64,000 nt of DNA from Radicibacter daui (lineage in GTDB: Bacteria; Pseudomonadota; Alphaproteobacteria; Radicibacterales; Radicibacteraceae), in the NCBI GenBank assembly GCA_030657355.1, contig CP131056.1, positions 1,570,501 through 1,634,500 on the forward strand. Direction: 5' to 3'. This document shows positions 41,210-49,824 of this stretch, piece by piece (within the stretch, counting starts at the first letter, position 1; each line of letters opens with the position of its first letter). The notes beneath the pieces are model-generated. The model ran no database searches and had not been told where the DNA came from. It saw nothing but the letters and a program-made list of their open reading frames with translations. A program made the translations under genes and the position numbers.

Positions 41210-42568
41210 TCAATCCGCGTAGATGCTCTTGATGAAGCGGGTGATCACCTTGATGCGGGGCACGCGGTAAAAGCGGTCACGCCAGCGCTCCACGCACATC
41301 ACGAAGGGGCGGTCCAGTTCCTCGCCGCGCGCGGCGATCTCGGCCATCACCTGGTCGCGGCGCTTCTGGCCCCATTCCTCGATGGCGTCGTTGAAATTGG
41401 CCATGAATTCTTCGGCCATGGTATCGGAGAGTTTCAGCACCTCGCGCAGCTTCACGAGGGTAAAGCTCTCCACCGCATCCTCGCCGATGGCATTGATGCG
41501 GTTTTCGTTGGTGGGGTCGGCCACCAGCCCGGCGAATTCCATACCCTTGGCGAAGACGCCGAGCCAGGCCTTCTCGCCGAAGCGGCGGCGGATCTTCACG
41601 ATGATATCGATCAGTCCGCGGTCAGGCCCCTGCACCTGGCTGTCATTTTCGATGCGGTCGCGGATGGAGCCGCCAGCGGCGGCTTGTCCGTTTTCCTTCT
41701 GGCTGCGCTCGCGCTCGGAGATTGCCTCGGCGAAGATCGGCAGGGCCTCGGCATAGCGGCAGGCTTCCAGCCAGCAGTTGGTGCCCTTGCCTGCGCTGAT
41801 CGAACCCCGGAAGCCGATGGCGGAAGCCTGCTCCATCAGGGCGCGCAATTCGTCGAGCCGCTTGGGTGTCAGCTTGCGCAGTGCTTCGATCTGGCTTGGC
41901 CGGTGCAATTCGCCGATGCCGCGGTCGAGCGTTTGCAGAATGGGAATGTCGCCGGCCTTCATGGTCACGATGGCGGGCAGCTGTTCGGGAGAAGAGAGCT
42001 GAACCCCGACCGCCAGCATGTTGCGCACGGCTTCGTTCAGCGAGCGATGGGGGCTGAACAGGGCATCGTCCCGGCAGGCGGTGGCATGGGAGTAAAAAGT
42101 AATCCGCTCCGGCCAGGTGAGCAGGACAGTGGCAAGCTCATCCAGCAGCAGGCGCTTGAGGCCGCCTTCGGCGATGCCGAAGCGGGCGCCGATCTCTTCA
42201 TTGAAGTTGCGGCTCACATGGCCCTGCGTCACCAGCATGCGCCGGCGGCGGAAATGCTCCAGCGCACGGAACAGCAGCAGCAGTTTTTCCCAGCTGGCGC
42301 CCTTGTCGGCAATGATGGGGGCGTCGCCCAGCAGATGCAGGCCACGATCATCATCCGCTGCCGCATATTCACTCGCCTCGCGAAGCTGCATCAGCATGCG
42401 GTGGCGGATATCCTGCAATTGCAGATGATAGGCTTCGACGGTGGCTTTTTGCTGCGCGGTAACGCGCGCCGCTGCCGCCTTGGCGGCCGCGCTGTTTTCT
42501 TCGCCGAAGGCACTGGCCACACGTTTTACCGCCGATGCCAGCGGCTTGATAACATCGGTCAAAGGCAT
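41210..42568 (-). CDS. Uncharacterised 452-residue protein
   Basis: I do not recognise this protein. It is largely alpha-helical, soluble and rich in charged residues, with no signal peptide or membrane span. An N-terminal helical region (ASAVKRVASAFGEENSAAAK, then EAYHLQLQDIRHRMLMQLRE) is followed by alternating helical segments such as LRKLTPKRLDELRALMEQAS and ends VPRIKVITRFIKSIYAD. The start is ATG 42568, with GGGGG upstream; the frame is open 53 codons further but passes through a promoter-like AT-rich region. Two palindromic elements lie upstream, so it may be tightly regulated. Confidence 0.7.
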   Translation of the reverse strand: MPLTDVIKPLASAVKRVASAFGEENSAAAKAAAARVTAQQKATVEAYHLQLQDIRHRMLMQLREASEYAAADDDRGLHLLGDAPIIADKGASWEKLLLLFRALEHFRRRRMLVTQGHVSRNFNEEIGARFGIAEGGLKRLLLDELATVLLTWPERITFYSHATACRDDALFSPHRSLNEAVRNMLAVGVQLSSPEQLPAIVTMKAGDIPILQTLDRGIGELHRPSQIEALRKLTPKRLDELRALMEQASAIGFRGSISAGKGTNCWLEACRYAEALPIFAEAISERERSQKENGQAAAGGSIRDRIENDSQVQGPDRGLIDIIVKIRRRFGEKAWLGVFAKGMEFAGLVADPTNENRINAIGEDAVESFTLVKLREVLKLSDTMAEEFMANFNDAIEEWGQKRRDQVMAEIAARGEELDRPFVMCVERWRDRFYRVPRIKVITRFIKSIYAD

Positions 42569-42622
42569 CCGGGCCCCCGGAGGGCAGGTGATTACGTAAA
42601 AGACAGTTCGCATCCGAAATGG

Positions 42623-42636
42623 TAACGAATTCGTTA
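42623..42636. promoter_or_regulatory. Perfect 14-bp palindrome TAACGAATTCGTTA
   Basis: Located 55 bases upstream of the 452-residue gene, within the AT-rich presumed promoter. Its symmetry fits a dimeric repressor operator; no regulator can be named. Confidence 0.4.
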
Positions 42637-42662
42637 ATTTTTCTGGAAAGTGATTGGAAAAT

Positions 42663-42716
42663 AAGCCGATTGCCTGAATTCGGAGCGAAATACCGCTAGC
42701 TGTATGCAATCGGCTT
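42663..42716. repeat. Inverted repeat AAGCCGATTGC / GCAATCGGCTT
   Basis: Perfect 11-bp arms (42663-42673 and 42706-42716) separated by 32 bases. The spacing is long for a terminator and suits either a looped operator pair or a cruciform. Confidence 0.45.
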
Positions 42717-42847
42717 GGCGCACCCACAATCCCTGTGTTTCGGCGTTTCCGGGCAGGAGACGGGGGGCGGGTGCCTACCCCTTGATGCGACTGTCTGCTG
42801 CATGCCGATTCGCTAGATGCCCTGCGTCATCAGACGGCCAGAAAAGC

Positions 42848-42883
42848 AAAAAGCCGGCCCGCATTGCTGCGGCCGGCTTTTTT
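42848..42883. terminator. Intrinsic terminator downstream of tRNA-Pro
   Basis: Stem AAAAAGCCGGCC / GGCCGGCTTTTTT with a loop of about eleven bases. It lies four bases beyond the tRNA 3' end on the minus strand, with T-rich ends on both strands. Confidence 0.85.
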
Positions 42884-42886
42884 GAA

Positions 42887-42963
42887 TGGTCGGGGCGAGA
42901 GGATTCGAACCTCCGGCCTCTGCTTCCCGAAAGCAGCGCTCTACCAGGCTGAGCTACGCCCCG
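42887..42963 (-). tRNA. tRNA-Pro (anticodon CGG)
   Basis: A 77-base tRNA with CCA encoded. The acceptor stem is CGGGGCG / CGCCCCG, the D arm region AGCTCAGCCTGGTAGAGC, the anticodon stem CTGCT / AGCAG around loop TTCGGGA (anticodon CGG, complement of 42927-42929), and the T arm GGTTCGAATCC. It decodes CCG, a major proline codon in a GC-rich genome. No attachment-site duplication or integrase is seen beside it. Confidence 0.96.
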
Positions 42964-43156
42964 ACTTTTTGCCCTCGACTTTTGCTAACCGGCCTGGTGT
43001 CCGGAGCCATCGGGCGGGCGCTTTGTAGCCACCGCCGCCGGTGCTTGCAAGGGGTTTTTTACCGCTTTGTGAGTGTGCTGCTTCAAGCGCCCTCATTATG
43101 ACCAGCCGCAGGGCCTTGCGGCTTCGTTCCGGCTCCGGCCGGGCCTCGGATCCGGT

Positions 43157-44206
43157 TCAGTAGTCGCGTTCGATGCAGAAGGCGATGACGTCGGCGAGCG
43201 CCTGCTTGAGTACGCTCTCCGGGGCATGTTCCAGCGCAGCGATCGCACGCTCGCCCCATTCGCGCGCACGGTCCATGGCACCGTCGAGCGCGTCGTGCTG
43301 GCGCAGGAGGGCGATGGCGTGGTCAAGGTCGCCTTCTTCCTGTTCCTGCCGCTCCAGCGTGCGGTTCCAGAACGCCCGTTCCTCCTCATTGCCCTTCGCG
43401 ATGGCGATGAGGATCGGCATGGTGATCTTGCCGGCCCGGAAATCGTCGCCCACCGTCTTGCCCAGCTGGGCCTGCACGGCGGAATAATCCAGCACGTCAT
43501 CGACGATCTGGAAGGCCATGCCGAGCGCCATGCCATAGTCGCGCATGGCGGCGCAGGCCTGCTTGTCGCAGCCGGCAATCACTGCGCCCACTTCGCAGGC
43601 GGCGGCAAACAGCTCGGCGGTCTTGCCTTCGATCACGCGCAGGTAATCGGCTTCGACCGTGGCGGTATCGTTGGAGGTGATGAGCTGAAGTACCTCGCCT
43701 TCGGCGATCACGGCCGAGGCGCGGGAGAGAATGCGCAGCACTTCAAGCGAGTGGGTTTCCACCATCAGCTCGAAGGAGCGCGAAAAGAGGAAATCGCCGA
43801 CCAGCACACTGGCCTGGTTGCCCCAGACCGAGTTGGCGCTCTCGCGCCCGCGGCGAAGATCGCTTTCATCCACCACATCGTCATGCAGCAGCGTGGCGGT
43901 GTGGATGAACTCGACGGCGGTGGCGATCAGCAGATGGGCGTCGCCCTGGTAACCGAAGAGCCGGGCGGCGGCCAGCGTCAGCAGCGGCCGCAGGCGCTTG
44001 CCGCCGGAGGCGATCAGATAACCGGCAAGCTGCGGGATCAGCGGTACCGGGCTTTCCATCCGCGAGATGATGAGCGCGTTTACCTGCCGCAGATCCTCGG
44101 TCAGCAGGGCGTGCAGCCGCTCCAGCGCATTGTCCGACGCGGCAGCCGCAACCACCTGTTCCTGCTTCAATCCCGTGGCAACAGCCATTTCAGTCCGTTC
44201 TGTCAT
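43157..44206 (-). CDS. Polyprenyl diphosphate synthase (trans-type, octa/decaprenyl class)
   Basis: Trans-isoprenyl diphosphate synthase of 349 residues, probably making the ubiquinone side chain. The first aspartate-rich motif is LLHDDVVDESDLRRG, the second FQIVDDVLDY, and GGKRLRPLL binds IPP. The two residues before the first DD are Leu and His with small residues upstream (TATLLHDD), consistent with long-chain products, but chain length cannot be set from this alone. The start is ATG 44206; ATG 44188 is also possible. The frame remains open to 44308 without likely coding sequence. Confidence 0.9.
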   Translation of the reverse strand: MTERTEMAVATGLKQEQVVAAAASDNALERLHALLTEDLRQVNALIISRMESPVPLIPQLAGYLIASGGKRLRPLLTLAAARLFGYQGDAHLLIATAVEFIHTATLLHDDVVDESDLRRGRESANSVWGNQASVLVGDFLFSRSFELMVETHSLEVLRILSRASAVIAEGEVLQLITSNDTATVEADYLRVIEGKTAELFAAACEVGAVIAGCDKQACAAMRDYGMALGMAFQIVDDVLDYSAVQAQLGKTVGDDFRAGKITMPILIAIAKGNEEERAFWNRTLERQEQEEGDLDHAIALLRQHDALDGAMDRAREWGERAIAALEHAPESVLKQALADVIAFCIERDY

Positions 44207-44445
44207 CAAGGAACAAGAGCCTGGCACTGGACCTTCTGGCCCGGCCGGAAACCCTTGCTCGTCCCGTAAGTTGACCGCGCGCGCGGCGCCTGCGATGCAT
44301 AACTGCATTAATGGCCAGCCAAAGTCTAGAACTGAGGCATGGTCTGCCCTGCGACGGTCGGCGCCAGTGTAACCGGGCCCACAGCCCCGTGTTCATGCCC
44401 TGCGCAGGTTCCGGGGAGATTGAATGAAACGGGAGAGAAGGTTTC

Positions 44446-44676
44446 ATGCGCGAGTTGCTGCGCACCAATGACGCGGTTGCCATCAGCTGGGTGGACGCCC
44501 TGCTGTCAGGCGAAGGTATCTCCTGTCTTGTGCTCGATCAGCACACCTCCGTTCTCGAAGGCTCCATCGGGATTATTCCGCGCCGCATCATGGTGGATGC
44601 AGATGACTGGCGGCAGGCACGCCGCCTGATCGCCGAAGCCGGGGAGGGGGCATTGCTGCCGCCCGAAGCGCCGTGA
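44446..44676 (+). CDS. DUF2007 family protein
   Basis: Small protein of 76 residues of the DUF2007 family, often labelled putative signal-transducing protein. The characteristic run is LLRTNDAVAISWVDALLSGE, then SVLEGSIGIIPRRIMVDADD and WRQARRLIAEAG, a ferredoxin-like layout. It overlaps the tRNA methyltransferase-like gene by four bases (ATGA). A functional link with RNA modification is suggested only by this coupling, which recurs in related bacteria. Confidence 0.85.
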   Translation: MRELLRTNDAVAISWVDALLSGEGISCLVLDQHTSVLEGSIGIIPRRIMVDADDWRQARRLIAEAGEGALLPPEAP

Positions 44677-45443
44677 CCATTCCTCCGCCCGGCTTGCCGG
44701 AGGGACTGGAGACGACCGTGGACCCGCTGCTTGGCGGGCGGCTGCAGCTTGAGCAGCCGCGCCGGGGCTACCGCGTCGCTATTGACCCTGTCCTGCTGGC
44801 AGCGGCCTGTCCGGCCGGGGCGGGGGACCTGGTGCTTGATGCCGGCTGCGGCACGGGTGCTGCGGCACTTTGCGTTGCCGCACGCGTGCCGGGCGTGCAC
44901 CTTCTCGGCCTTGAGCTTCAGCCGCTCCATGCCGCGCTCGCCCGCGCCAATGCTGCGCGCAATGGTGTTGACGGCAGCTTTTCCGTGCTGGAGGGCGATC
45001 TGGCCCGACCGCCGAAAACGGCACTGGTCGAGGCCGACCATGTCATCTCCAACCCGCCTTTTGCGATAGCCGGGGCCCATACTTCGGCGGCGGAGCCGGC
45101 ACGCGCCATCGCCCATGGCGAAAGCTCTCTGGAGCTGGACGGGTGGATTGCTGCCTGCCTGCGGCGCACCCGCTCGGGCGGCTCGTTGACCCTGATCCAT
45201 ACCGCCGGCCGGCTCGATGCCATTCTTGCGGCCCTTTCCGCCAAGGCGGGCGCGGTTGAGATCCTTCCGCTCTGGCCACGGGCGGGAGCGGAGGCCAAAA
45301 GGGTGATCGTGCGTGCGCGCAAGGGCGGGCGGTCTGCGGCCCGGCTTCTGCCCGGCCTTGTGCTGCACCGGGAGGATGGCAGCTTCACCGAGGCAGCCGA
45401 TGCGGTGCTGCGCCATGGCGCGGCGCTGGATTTTGGCAGCTGA
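44673..45443 (+). CDS. TrmN6/YfiC-like tRNA1(Val) (adenine-N6)-methyltransferase
   Basis: Methyltransferase of 256 residues. The N-terminus has DPLLGGRLQLEQPRRGYRVA followed by IDPVLLAA, a signature of the TrmN6/YfiC group. SAM motif I is VLDAGCGTGAAALCVA, and the catalytic NPPF (VISNPPFAIAG) indicates N6-adenine or similar amino methylation. The predicted target is A37 of tRNA-Val; the exact tRNA is inferred from the family. Coupled to the upstream DUF2007 gene by a four-base overlap. Confidence 0.86.
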   Translation: MTIPPPGLPEGLETTVDPLLGGRLQLEQPRRGYRVAIDPVLLAAACPAGAGDLVLDAGCGTGAAALCVAARVPGVHLLGLELQPLHAALARANAARNGVDGSFSVLEGDLARPPKTALVEADHVISNPPFAIAGAHTSAAEPARAIAHGESSLELDGWIAACLRRTRSGGSLTLIHTAGRLDAILAALSAKAGAVEILPLWPRAGAEAKRVIVRARKGGRSAARLLPGLVLHREDGSFTEAADAVLRHGAALDFGS

Positions 45444-45512
45444 ACGCCTGCCCTTGCTGCGATGTGTCACGGCTCTTGTGGGGCGGCAGCCGCTCGCTTA
45501 CATCGGATGGTC

Positions 45513-46367
45513 ATGAAAATCCTCAGCCGCCTTGGCCAACTCATTCCCTCCCGCCTCAAGCGCAAGCGTGCGCCGCGGGTTGCGGTTCTCCGCCTCTACG
45601 GCACCATTGCGCCCGGCCGCCGGGGATTGCGCGGTGGCGGGGATATCAACATGGCCGGGCTGGAGCCCCTGCTGGAGGAGGCCTTTTCCGTTGGCGGGCT
45701 TTCGGCGGTGGCGCTTGCCATCAACTGCCCCGGCGGGTCGCCGGCCCAGTCCTCATTGATCGCAGGACGCATCCGCGAGCTGGCAGCGGAACACGAAGTG
45801 CCGGTGCTGGCCTTCTGTGAGGACGTGGCGGCCTCGGGCGGCTACTGGCTGGCAGCCGCGGCCGACGAGATCTTTGTCGATCCGGCGTCTCTCGTCGGCT
45901 CCATCGGTGTCGTTTCCGGCGGTTTCGGCTTCAACCGGGCGCTGGAAAAGCTGGGCATCGACCGGCGGCTTTATACCCGCGGCGAGCGCAAGGCCATCCT
46001 GGACCCGTTCCGCCCGGAAAAGCCGGAAGACGTGGCTGAACTCGACCGCATGATGGGGGCACTGCACAGCCTCTTCATCGATCATGTCAAGGTGCGCCGG
46101 GCGGGGCGCATTGACGCGGAAGACCAGAAACTCTTTTCAGGTGCCGTCTGGGTGGGGCAGGAGGCGGTAACGCTCGGCCTTGCCGACGGTATCGGCGAGA
46201 TGCGCTCGGTCCTGCGCCAGCGCTTCGGCAAGAAGGTGAAGCTGCGCGAGATGGCGCGCCCGCGCTCGCTACTCTCCCGCTTCGGCCTTGCGGCCGGGTC
46301 TGCTCTGGCGGACGGCGTGGTGGATGCTGCCGAACGCAAGGCGCTGTGGGCGCGTTTCGGATTATAG
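45513..46367 (+). CDS. S49 family peptidase (short SppA/SohB-like)
   Basis: Serine peptidase of 284 residues with a single S49 domain. The nucleophile is in DVAASGGYWLAAAADEIFVD, followed by GSIGVVSGGFGF, and the lysine general base is probably in LYTRGERKAILDPF. No N-terminal membrane anchor is obvious, unlike SppA, so it may be cytoplasmic or peripherally attached. The start is ATG 45513; codons upstream in frame look non-coding. It is a second S49 enzyme beside the 67K SppA of this window. Confidence 0.87.
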   Translation: MKILSRLGQLIPSRLKRKRAPRVAVLRLYGTIAPGRRGLRGGGDINMAGLEPLLEEAFSVGGLSAVALAINCPGGSPAQSSLIAGRIRELAAEHEVPVLAFCEDVAASGGYWLAAAADEIFVDPASLVGSIGVVSGGFGFNRALEKLGIDRRLYTRGERKAILDPFRPEKPEDVAELDRMMGALHSLFIDHVKVRRAGRIDAEDQKLFSGAVWVGQEAVTLGLADGIGEMRSVLRQRFGKKVKLREMARPRSLLSRFGLAAGSALADGVVDAAERKALWARFGL

Positions 46368-46424
46368 GAAATTTGGTGCCGCCCCCTGAAGCGGGGCAGG
46401 CATCATTGAACGGGACAGTACCTG

Positions 46425-46649
46425 ATGGGTTTTCTGAGCAAGTTCCTGCTGGTGGCGATTGCCATCTTCGTCATTTACCGCCTGCTGCGGAACGCGGTAG
46501 TCGGCAACCGGCCGCGCGGTCAAGCCCGGGAACAGGAGCGTCCGGCCCGTGGTTCGGCGCAGAAGGCGCAGGTAACCGACCTTGTCGCTTGCCCGAAATG
46601 CGGTGCCTATCACGATCCCGCGCGCCCGCATGAGTGCTCGCGCGCCTGA
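46425..46649 (+). CDS. Small membrane-anchored zinc-ribbon protein
   Basis: Protein of 74 residues. An N-terminal helix (FLSKFLLVAIAIFVIYRLL) should anchor it in the inner membrane. A basic Arg/Gln-rich linker follows, and the C-terminus VACPKCGAYHDPARPHEC provides CxxC and HxxxxxHxC ligands for a zinc ribbon. Short proteins of this layout (PP0621-like) are widespread in proteobacteria with no defined role. It lies after the S49 peptidase on the same strand. Confidence 0.75.
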   Translation: MGFLSKFLLVAIAIFVIYRLLRNAVVGNRPRGQAREQERPARGSAQKAQVTDLVACPKCGAYHDPARPHECSRA

Positions 46650-46788
46650 TCTGTCTGCTTTTTCGCGCTTTTTCATGCGGCAGGGCAGCATTCCGGCTGT
46701 TATCTGACCTTCACATGCCCCTTGCTCTTGCTCTAGGGTGCGTGGCTCAAACTTTGCCTCTTTCCTATTTGAACCGGTGAAAGCGCCC

Positions 46789-47700
46789 ATGGCCTCGCCC
46801 AGCACGACGAGCGCGGACAAGATCAACCCGCTTGCCTTCCAGAACCTGATCCTGAAGCTCCAGAACTTCTGGGCCAAGCAGGGCTGCGTCATCCTGCAGC
46901 CCTACGACATGGAAGTGGGCGCCGGTACCTTCCATCCCGCCACCACGCTGCGCGCGCTCGGTCCCGAGCGCTGGGCTGCCGCCTATGTGCAGCCGTCGCG
47001 CCGCCCGTCCGACGGGCGTTATGGCGAGAACCCCAACCGCCTGCAGCATTATTACCAGTTCCAGGTCATCATGAAGCCCTCGCCGGAAAATGCGCAGGAG
47101 CTTTATCTGCAGAGCCTCTACGAGCTCGGCGTCGACCCGGCCCTGCATGACATCCGCTTTGTCGAGGATGACTGGGAAAGCCCGACGCTGGGTGCCTGGG
47201 GCCTTGGCTGGGAAGTGTGGTGCGACGGCATGGAAGTCAGCCAGTTCACCTATTTCCAGCAGGTGGGCGGCATTGAGTGCGACCCGGTTTCCATGGAGCT
47301 CACCTACGGGCTTGAGCGTCTGGCCATGTATATCCAGGGCATCGAGAACGTCTATGAGCTGGACTTCAACGGCATGCCCGGTGAAGCCAATATCAATTAC
47401 GGCCAGGTCTATCTGCAGAACGAGCAGGAATTCTCGGCCTTCAACTTCGAATATGCGGATGTGGAAACCATCTTCCGCCATTTCGAGGATGCCGAGCGCC
47501 AGTGCCGGGCGCTGGTAGAGAAGGGCCTTGCCCTGCCGGCCTACGACTACTGTCTCAAGTCCTCGCATCTCTTCAACCTTCTGAATGCGCGTGGCGTCAT
47601 CTCCGTCGTCGAGCGGGCCGCCTATATCGGCCGTGTGCGCACGCTGGCGAAGATGTGCTGCGAGACCTGGCTGAAGAGCCGCACCACCAAAGCTGCCTGA
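46789..47700 (+). CDS. glyQ: Glycyl-tRNA synthetase alpha subunit
   Basis: Catalytic alpha subunit, 303 residues, of the bacterial alpha2beta2 glycyl-tRNA synthetase (class II). Conserved segments are [57 protein letters not shown] and [20 protein letters not shown]. The start at ATG 46789 gives the normal length; a GTG at 46738 in the same frame is unlikely. The beta subunit gene follows after 31 bases. Confidence 0.97.
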   Translation: MASPSTTSADKINPLAFQNLILKLQNFWAKQGCVILQPYDMEVGAGTFHPATTLRALGPERWAAAYVQPSRRPSDGRYGENPNRLQHYYQFQVIMKPSPENAQELYLQSLYELGVDPALHDIRFVEDDWESPTLGAWGLGWEVWCDGMEVSQFTYFQQVGGIECDPVSMELTYGLERLAMYIQGIENVYELDFNGMPGEANINYGQVYLQNEQEFSAFNFEYADVETIFRHFEDAERQCRALVEKGLALPAYDYCLKSSHLFNLLNARGVISVVERAAYIGRVRTLAKMCCETWLKSRTTKAA

Positions 47701-47731
47701 CCGGCCACCAAGACAAGCGAGCCTCAACAAA

Positions 47732-49813
47732 ATGGCCGAACTGCTTTTCGAACTCTTCTCCGAGGAAATCCCCGCCCGTATGCAGGCGCGCGCCGCAGAG
47801 GATCTGGCGCGCCTTGTCACCGAGGGCCTGAAGGCCGTGGACATGGCGCCCGCCAGCACCCGCGCGCTGGTAACGCCGCGCCGCCTGACGCTGGTGATGG
47901 ACGGTCTGCCCGAGCGCTCGCCGGATGTGGCGGAAGAGCGCCGCGGCCCCCGTGCCGGCGCCCCGCAGCAGGCCACCGATGGTTTCCTCAAGGCCAATAA
48001 CCTGGACAGCCTTGAGGCGTGCGAACTGCGCGATACCGGCAAGGGCGAGTTCTATTTCCTTACCATCAACAAACCGGGCCGCCCGCTGCGCGAAGTCCTG
48101 TCGGACATCCTGCTGAAAGCGGTGGCCGAGCTGCCCTGGCCCAAATCCATGCGTTGGGCGGATCGCCCCTTCCGCTACGTGCGCCCGCTGCACAGCATCA
48201 TTGCGCTGGTCGATGGCAAGGTGCTGGAAGGCGCGCTCGACATGAGCGGCAAGCTGCTGGCTTTTGGCAACGAGACGCGCGGCCACCGTTTCCTCGCGCC
48301 CGATGCCTTTACCGTGACCGGTTTTGCCGATTATGAGGCCAAGCTGCGCGCCGCCCGTGTGGTGCTGGACCGTGAGGAGCGCAAGCGCCTGATCCTTGAG
48401 GGTGCAACCGCTCTTGCTGCGGAAAAGGGCCTTGAACTGGTGCCGGATGACGGCCTGCTGGAAGAACTGGCCGGCCTTGTGGAATGGCCGCGCCCGCTCA
48501 TCGGCCGCATCGACGATGTGTTCATGGAAGTGCCGAAGGAAGTGCTGGTCACCTCCATGCGCTCCCATCAGAAGTACCTTGCCGTGCAGGAAAAGGGCGG
48601 CAAGCTCGCCCCCTGGTTCATCGCGGTTGCCAATGTCGAGACCGCTGATGGTGGTGCGGCGATGCGGCAGGGTTATGAGCGCGTGCTGCGTGCCCGCCTC
48701 TCCGACGCCCGCTTCTTCTGGGACCAAGACCGCAAGCACCGGCTGGAAGAAAACCTGCCGCAGCTGGAAAAGATCGTTTTCCACGCCAAACTCGGCACGC
48801 TGTCCCAGCGCGTCACCCGCATGCAGGCGCTTTCTGCCGAGATTGCGCGCCGTCTGGGCGGCGATGTAGCGGCGGCGCGCAGCGCGGCTGAACTGGCCAA
48901 GGCCGACCTCGTCTCCGGCATGGTCGGCGAGTTCCCCGAGCTGCAGGGCGTGATGGGCCGCTATTATGCGCTCCATCAGGGTGAAAGCGCCGTGGTGGCC
49001 GATGCCATCGCCACCCACTATTCCCCGGCCGGCCCGTCGGACGATTGCCCGTCCGCGCCGGTGGCCGTTGCTCTGGCGCTGGCCGACAAGCTGGATACGC
49101 TCGCCGGCTTCTTTGCCATTGGCGAGACGCCGACCGGTTCCAAGGACCCCTATGCCCTGCGCCGTGCCGCTCTTGGCGTGATCCGCATTGTGCTGGAAAA
49201 CGGGCTCACGCTCAGCCTTTCAGAACTGTTTGCCGAAGCCCATGCGCTTTACGGGCGCAGCGATTTTGCCCCGGCAGCAGATGTGGTGGCGCAGCTCGGC
49301 GCTTTCTTCGCCGACCGTCTCAAGGTCTATCTGCGCGACCGTGGCGTGCGGCATGACATGATTGCCGCCGTGCTGGCGCTGGGCGGCGGGGACGATCTGA
49401 CCCGGGTCGTGGCCCGGGCAAAGGCACTGCAGGATCTGCTCGGCAGCGACGATGGCGCCAACCTGCTGGCAGCCTATCGCCGGGCCGCCAACATCGTGCG
49501 TATTGAGGAAAAGAAGGACGGCCCGCATGACGGCGCTGTCGATCCCGCCCGCTTTGCGCAGGGTGAGGAAAGCGCGCTGCATGAGGCGCTCGACGCTGCC
49601 GCCCGCGGGGCGGAGCCGGCAATTGCCGGCGGCGCCTTCGAGGATGCGATGCGGGCTCTTGCCACGCTGCGCCAGCCGGTCGATGCCTTCTTCGACAAGG
49701 TGACGGTCAACGCCGACGATCCGGCCTTGCGGGTCAATCGCTTGCGCCTCTTGTCGAAAATCCGCGCAACCCTCAACATGGTGGCGGATTTCTCCCAGAT
49801 CGAAGGCGGCTGA
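47732..49813 (+). CDS. glyS: Glycyl-tRNA synthetase beta subunit
   Basis: Beta subunit, 693 residues, providing tRNA binding for the heterotetrameric enzyme. It begins AELLFELFSEEIPARMQARA, as the family does. RFLAPDAFTVTGF, SHQKYLAVQEKGG and ADKLDTLAGFFAIGETPTGS with KDPYALRRAALG are diagnostic; the last belongs to the HD-like domain. The C-terminal DALR-like anticodon domain ends LLSKIRATLNMVADFSQIEG. It forms an operon with glyQ; ppdK starts 11 bases downstream. Confidence 0.97.
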   Translation: MAELLFELFSEEIPARMQARAAEDLARLVTEGLKAVDMAPASTRALVTPRRLTLVMDGLPERSPDVAEERRGPRAGAPQQATDGFLKANNLDSLEACELRDTGKGEFYFLTINKPGRPLREVLSDILLKAVAELPWPKSMRWADRPFRYVRPLHSIIALVDGKVLEGALDMSGKLLAFGNETRGHRFLAPDAFTVTGFADYEAKLRAARVVLDREERKRLILEGATALAAEKGLELVPDDGLLEELAGLVEWPRPLIGRIDDVFMEVPKEVLVTSMRSHQKYLAVQEKGGKLAPWFIAVANVETADGGAAMRQGYERVLRARLSDARFFWDQDRKHRLEENLPQLEKIVFHAKLGTLSQRVTRMQALSAEIARRLGGDVAAARSAAELAKADLVSGMVGEFPELQGVMGRYYALHQGESAVVADAIATHYSPAGPSDDCPSAPVAVALALADKLDTLAGFFAIGETPTGSKDPYALRRAALGVIRIVLENGLTLSLSELFAEAHALYGRSDFAPAADVVAQLGAFFADRLKVYLRDRGVRHDMIAAVLALGGGDDLTRVVARAKALQDLLGSDDGANLLAAYRRAANIVRIEEKKDGPHDGAVDPARFAQGEESALHEALDAAARGAEPAIAGGAFEDAMRALATLRQPVDAFFDKVTVNADDPALRVNRLRLLSKIRATLNMVADFSQIEGG

Positions 49814-49824
49814 CGTATTTAATC

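Larger units (their letters stand above)
42569..42886. other. Non-coding region between the 452-residue gene and tRNA-Pro
   Basis: No gene is seen here. It contains an AT-rich stretch (about 42600-42700) likely holding the minus-strand promoter, a 14-bp palindrome at 42623-42636, an 11-bp inverted repeat at 42663-42716 and a terminator hairpin at 42848-42883 next to the tRNA. The remainder (about 42720-42840) is featureless. Confidence 0.6.

Noticed and set aside
42887-42963. tRNA-Pro as an integration site for a mobile element
   Set aside because: No integrase gene or repeated tRNA 3' end is visible on either side.
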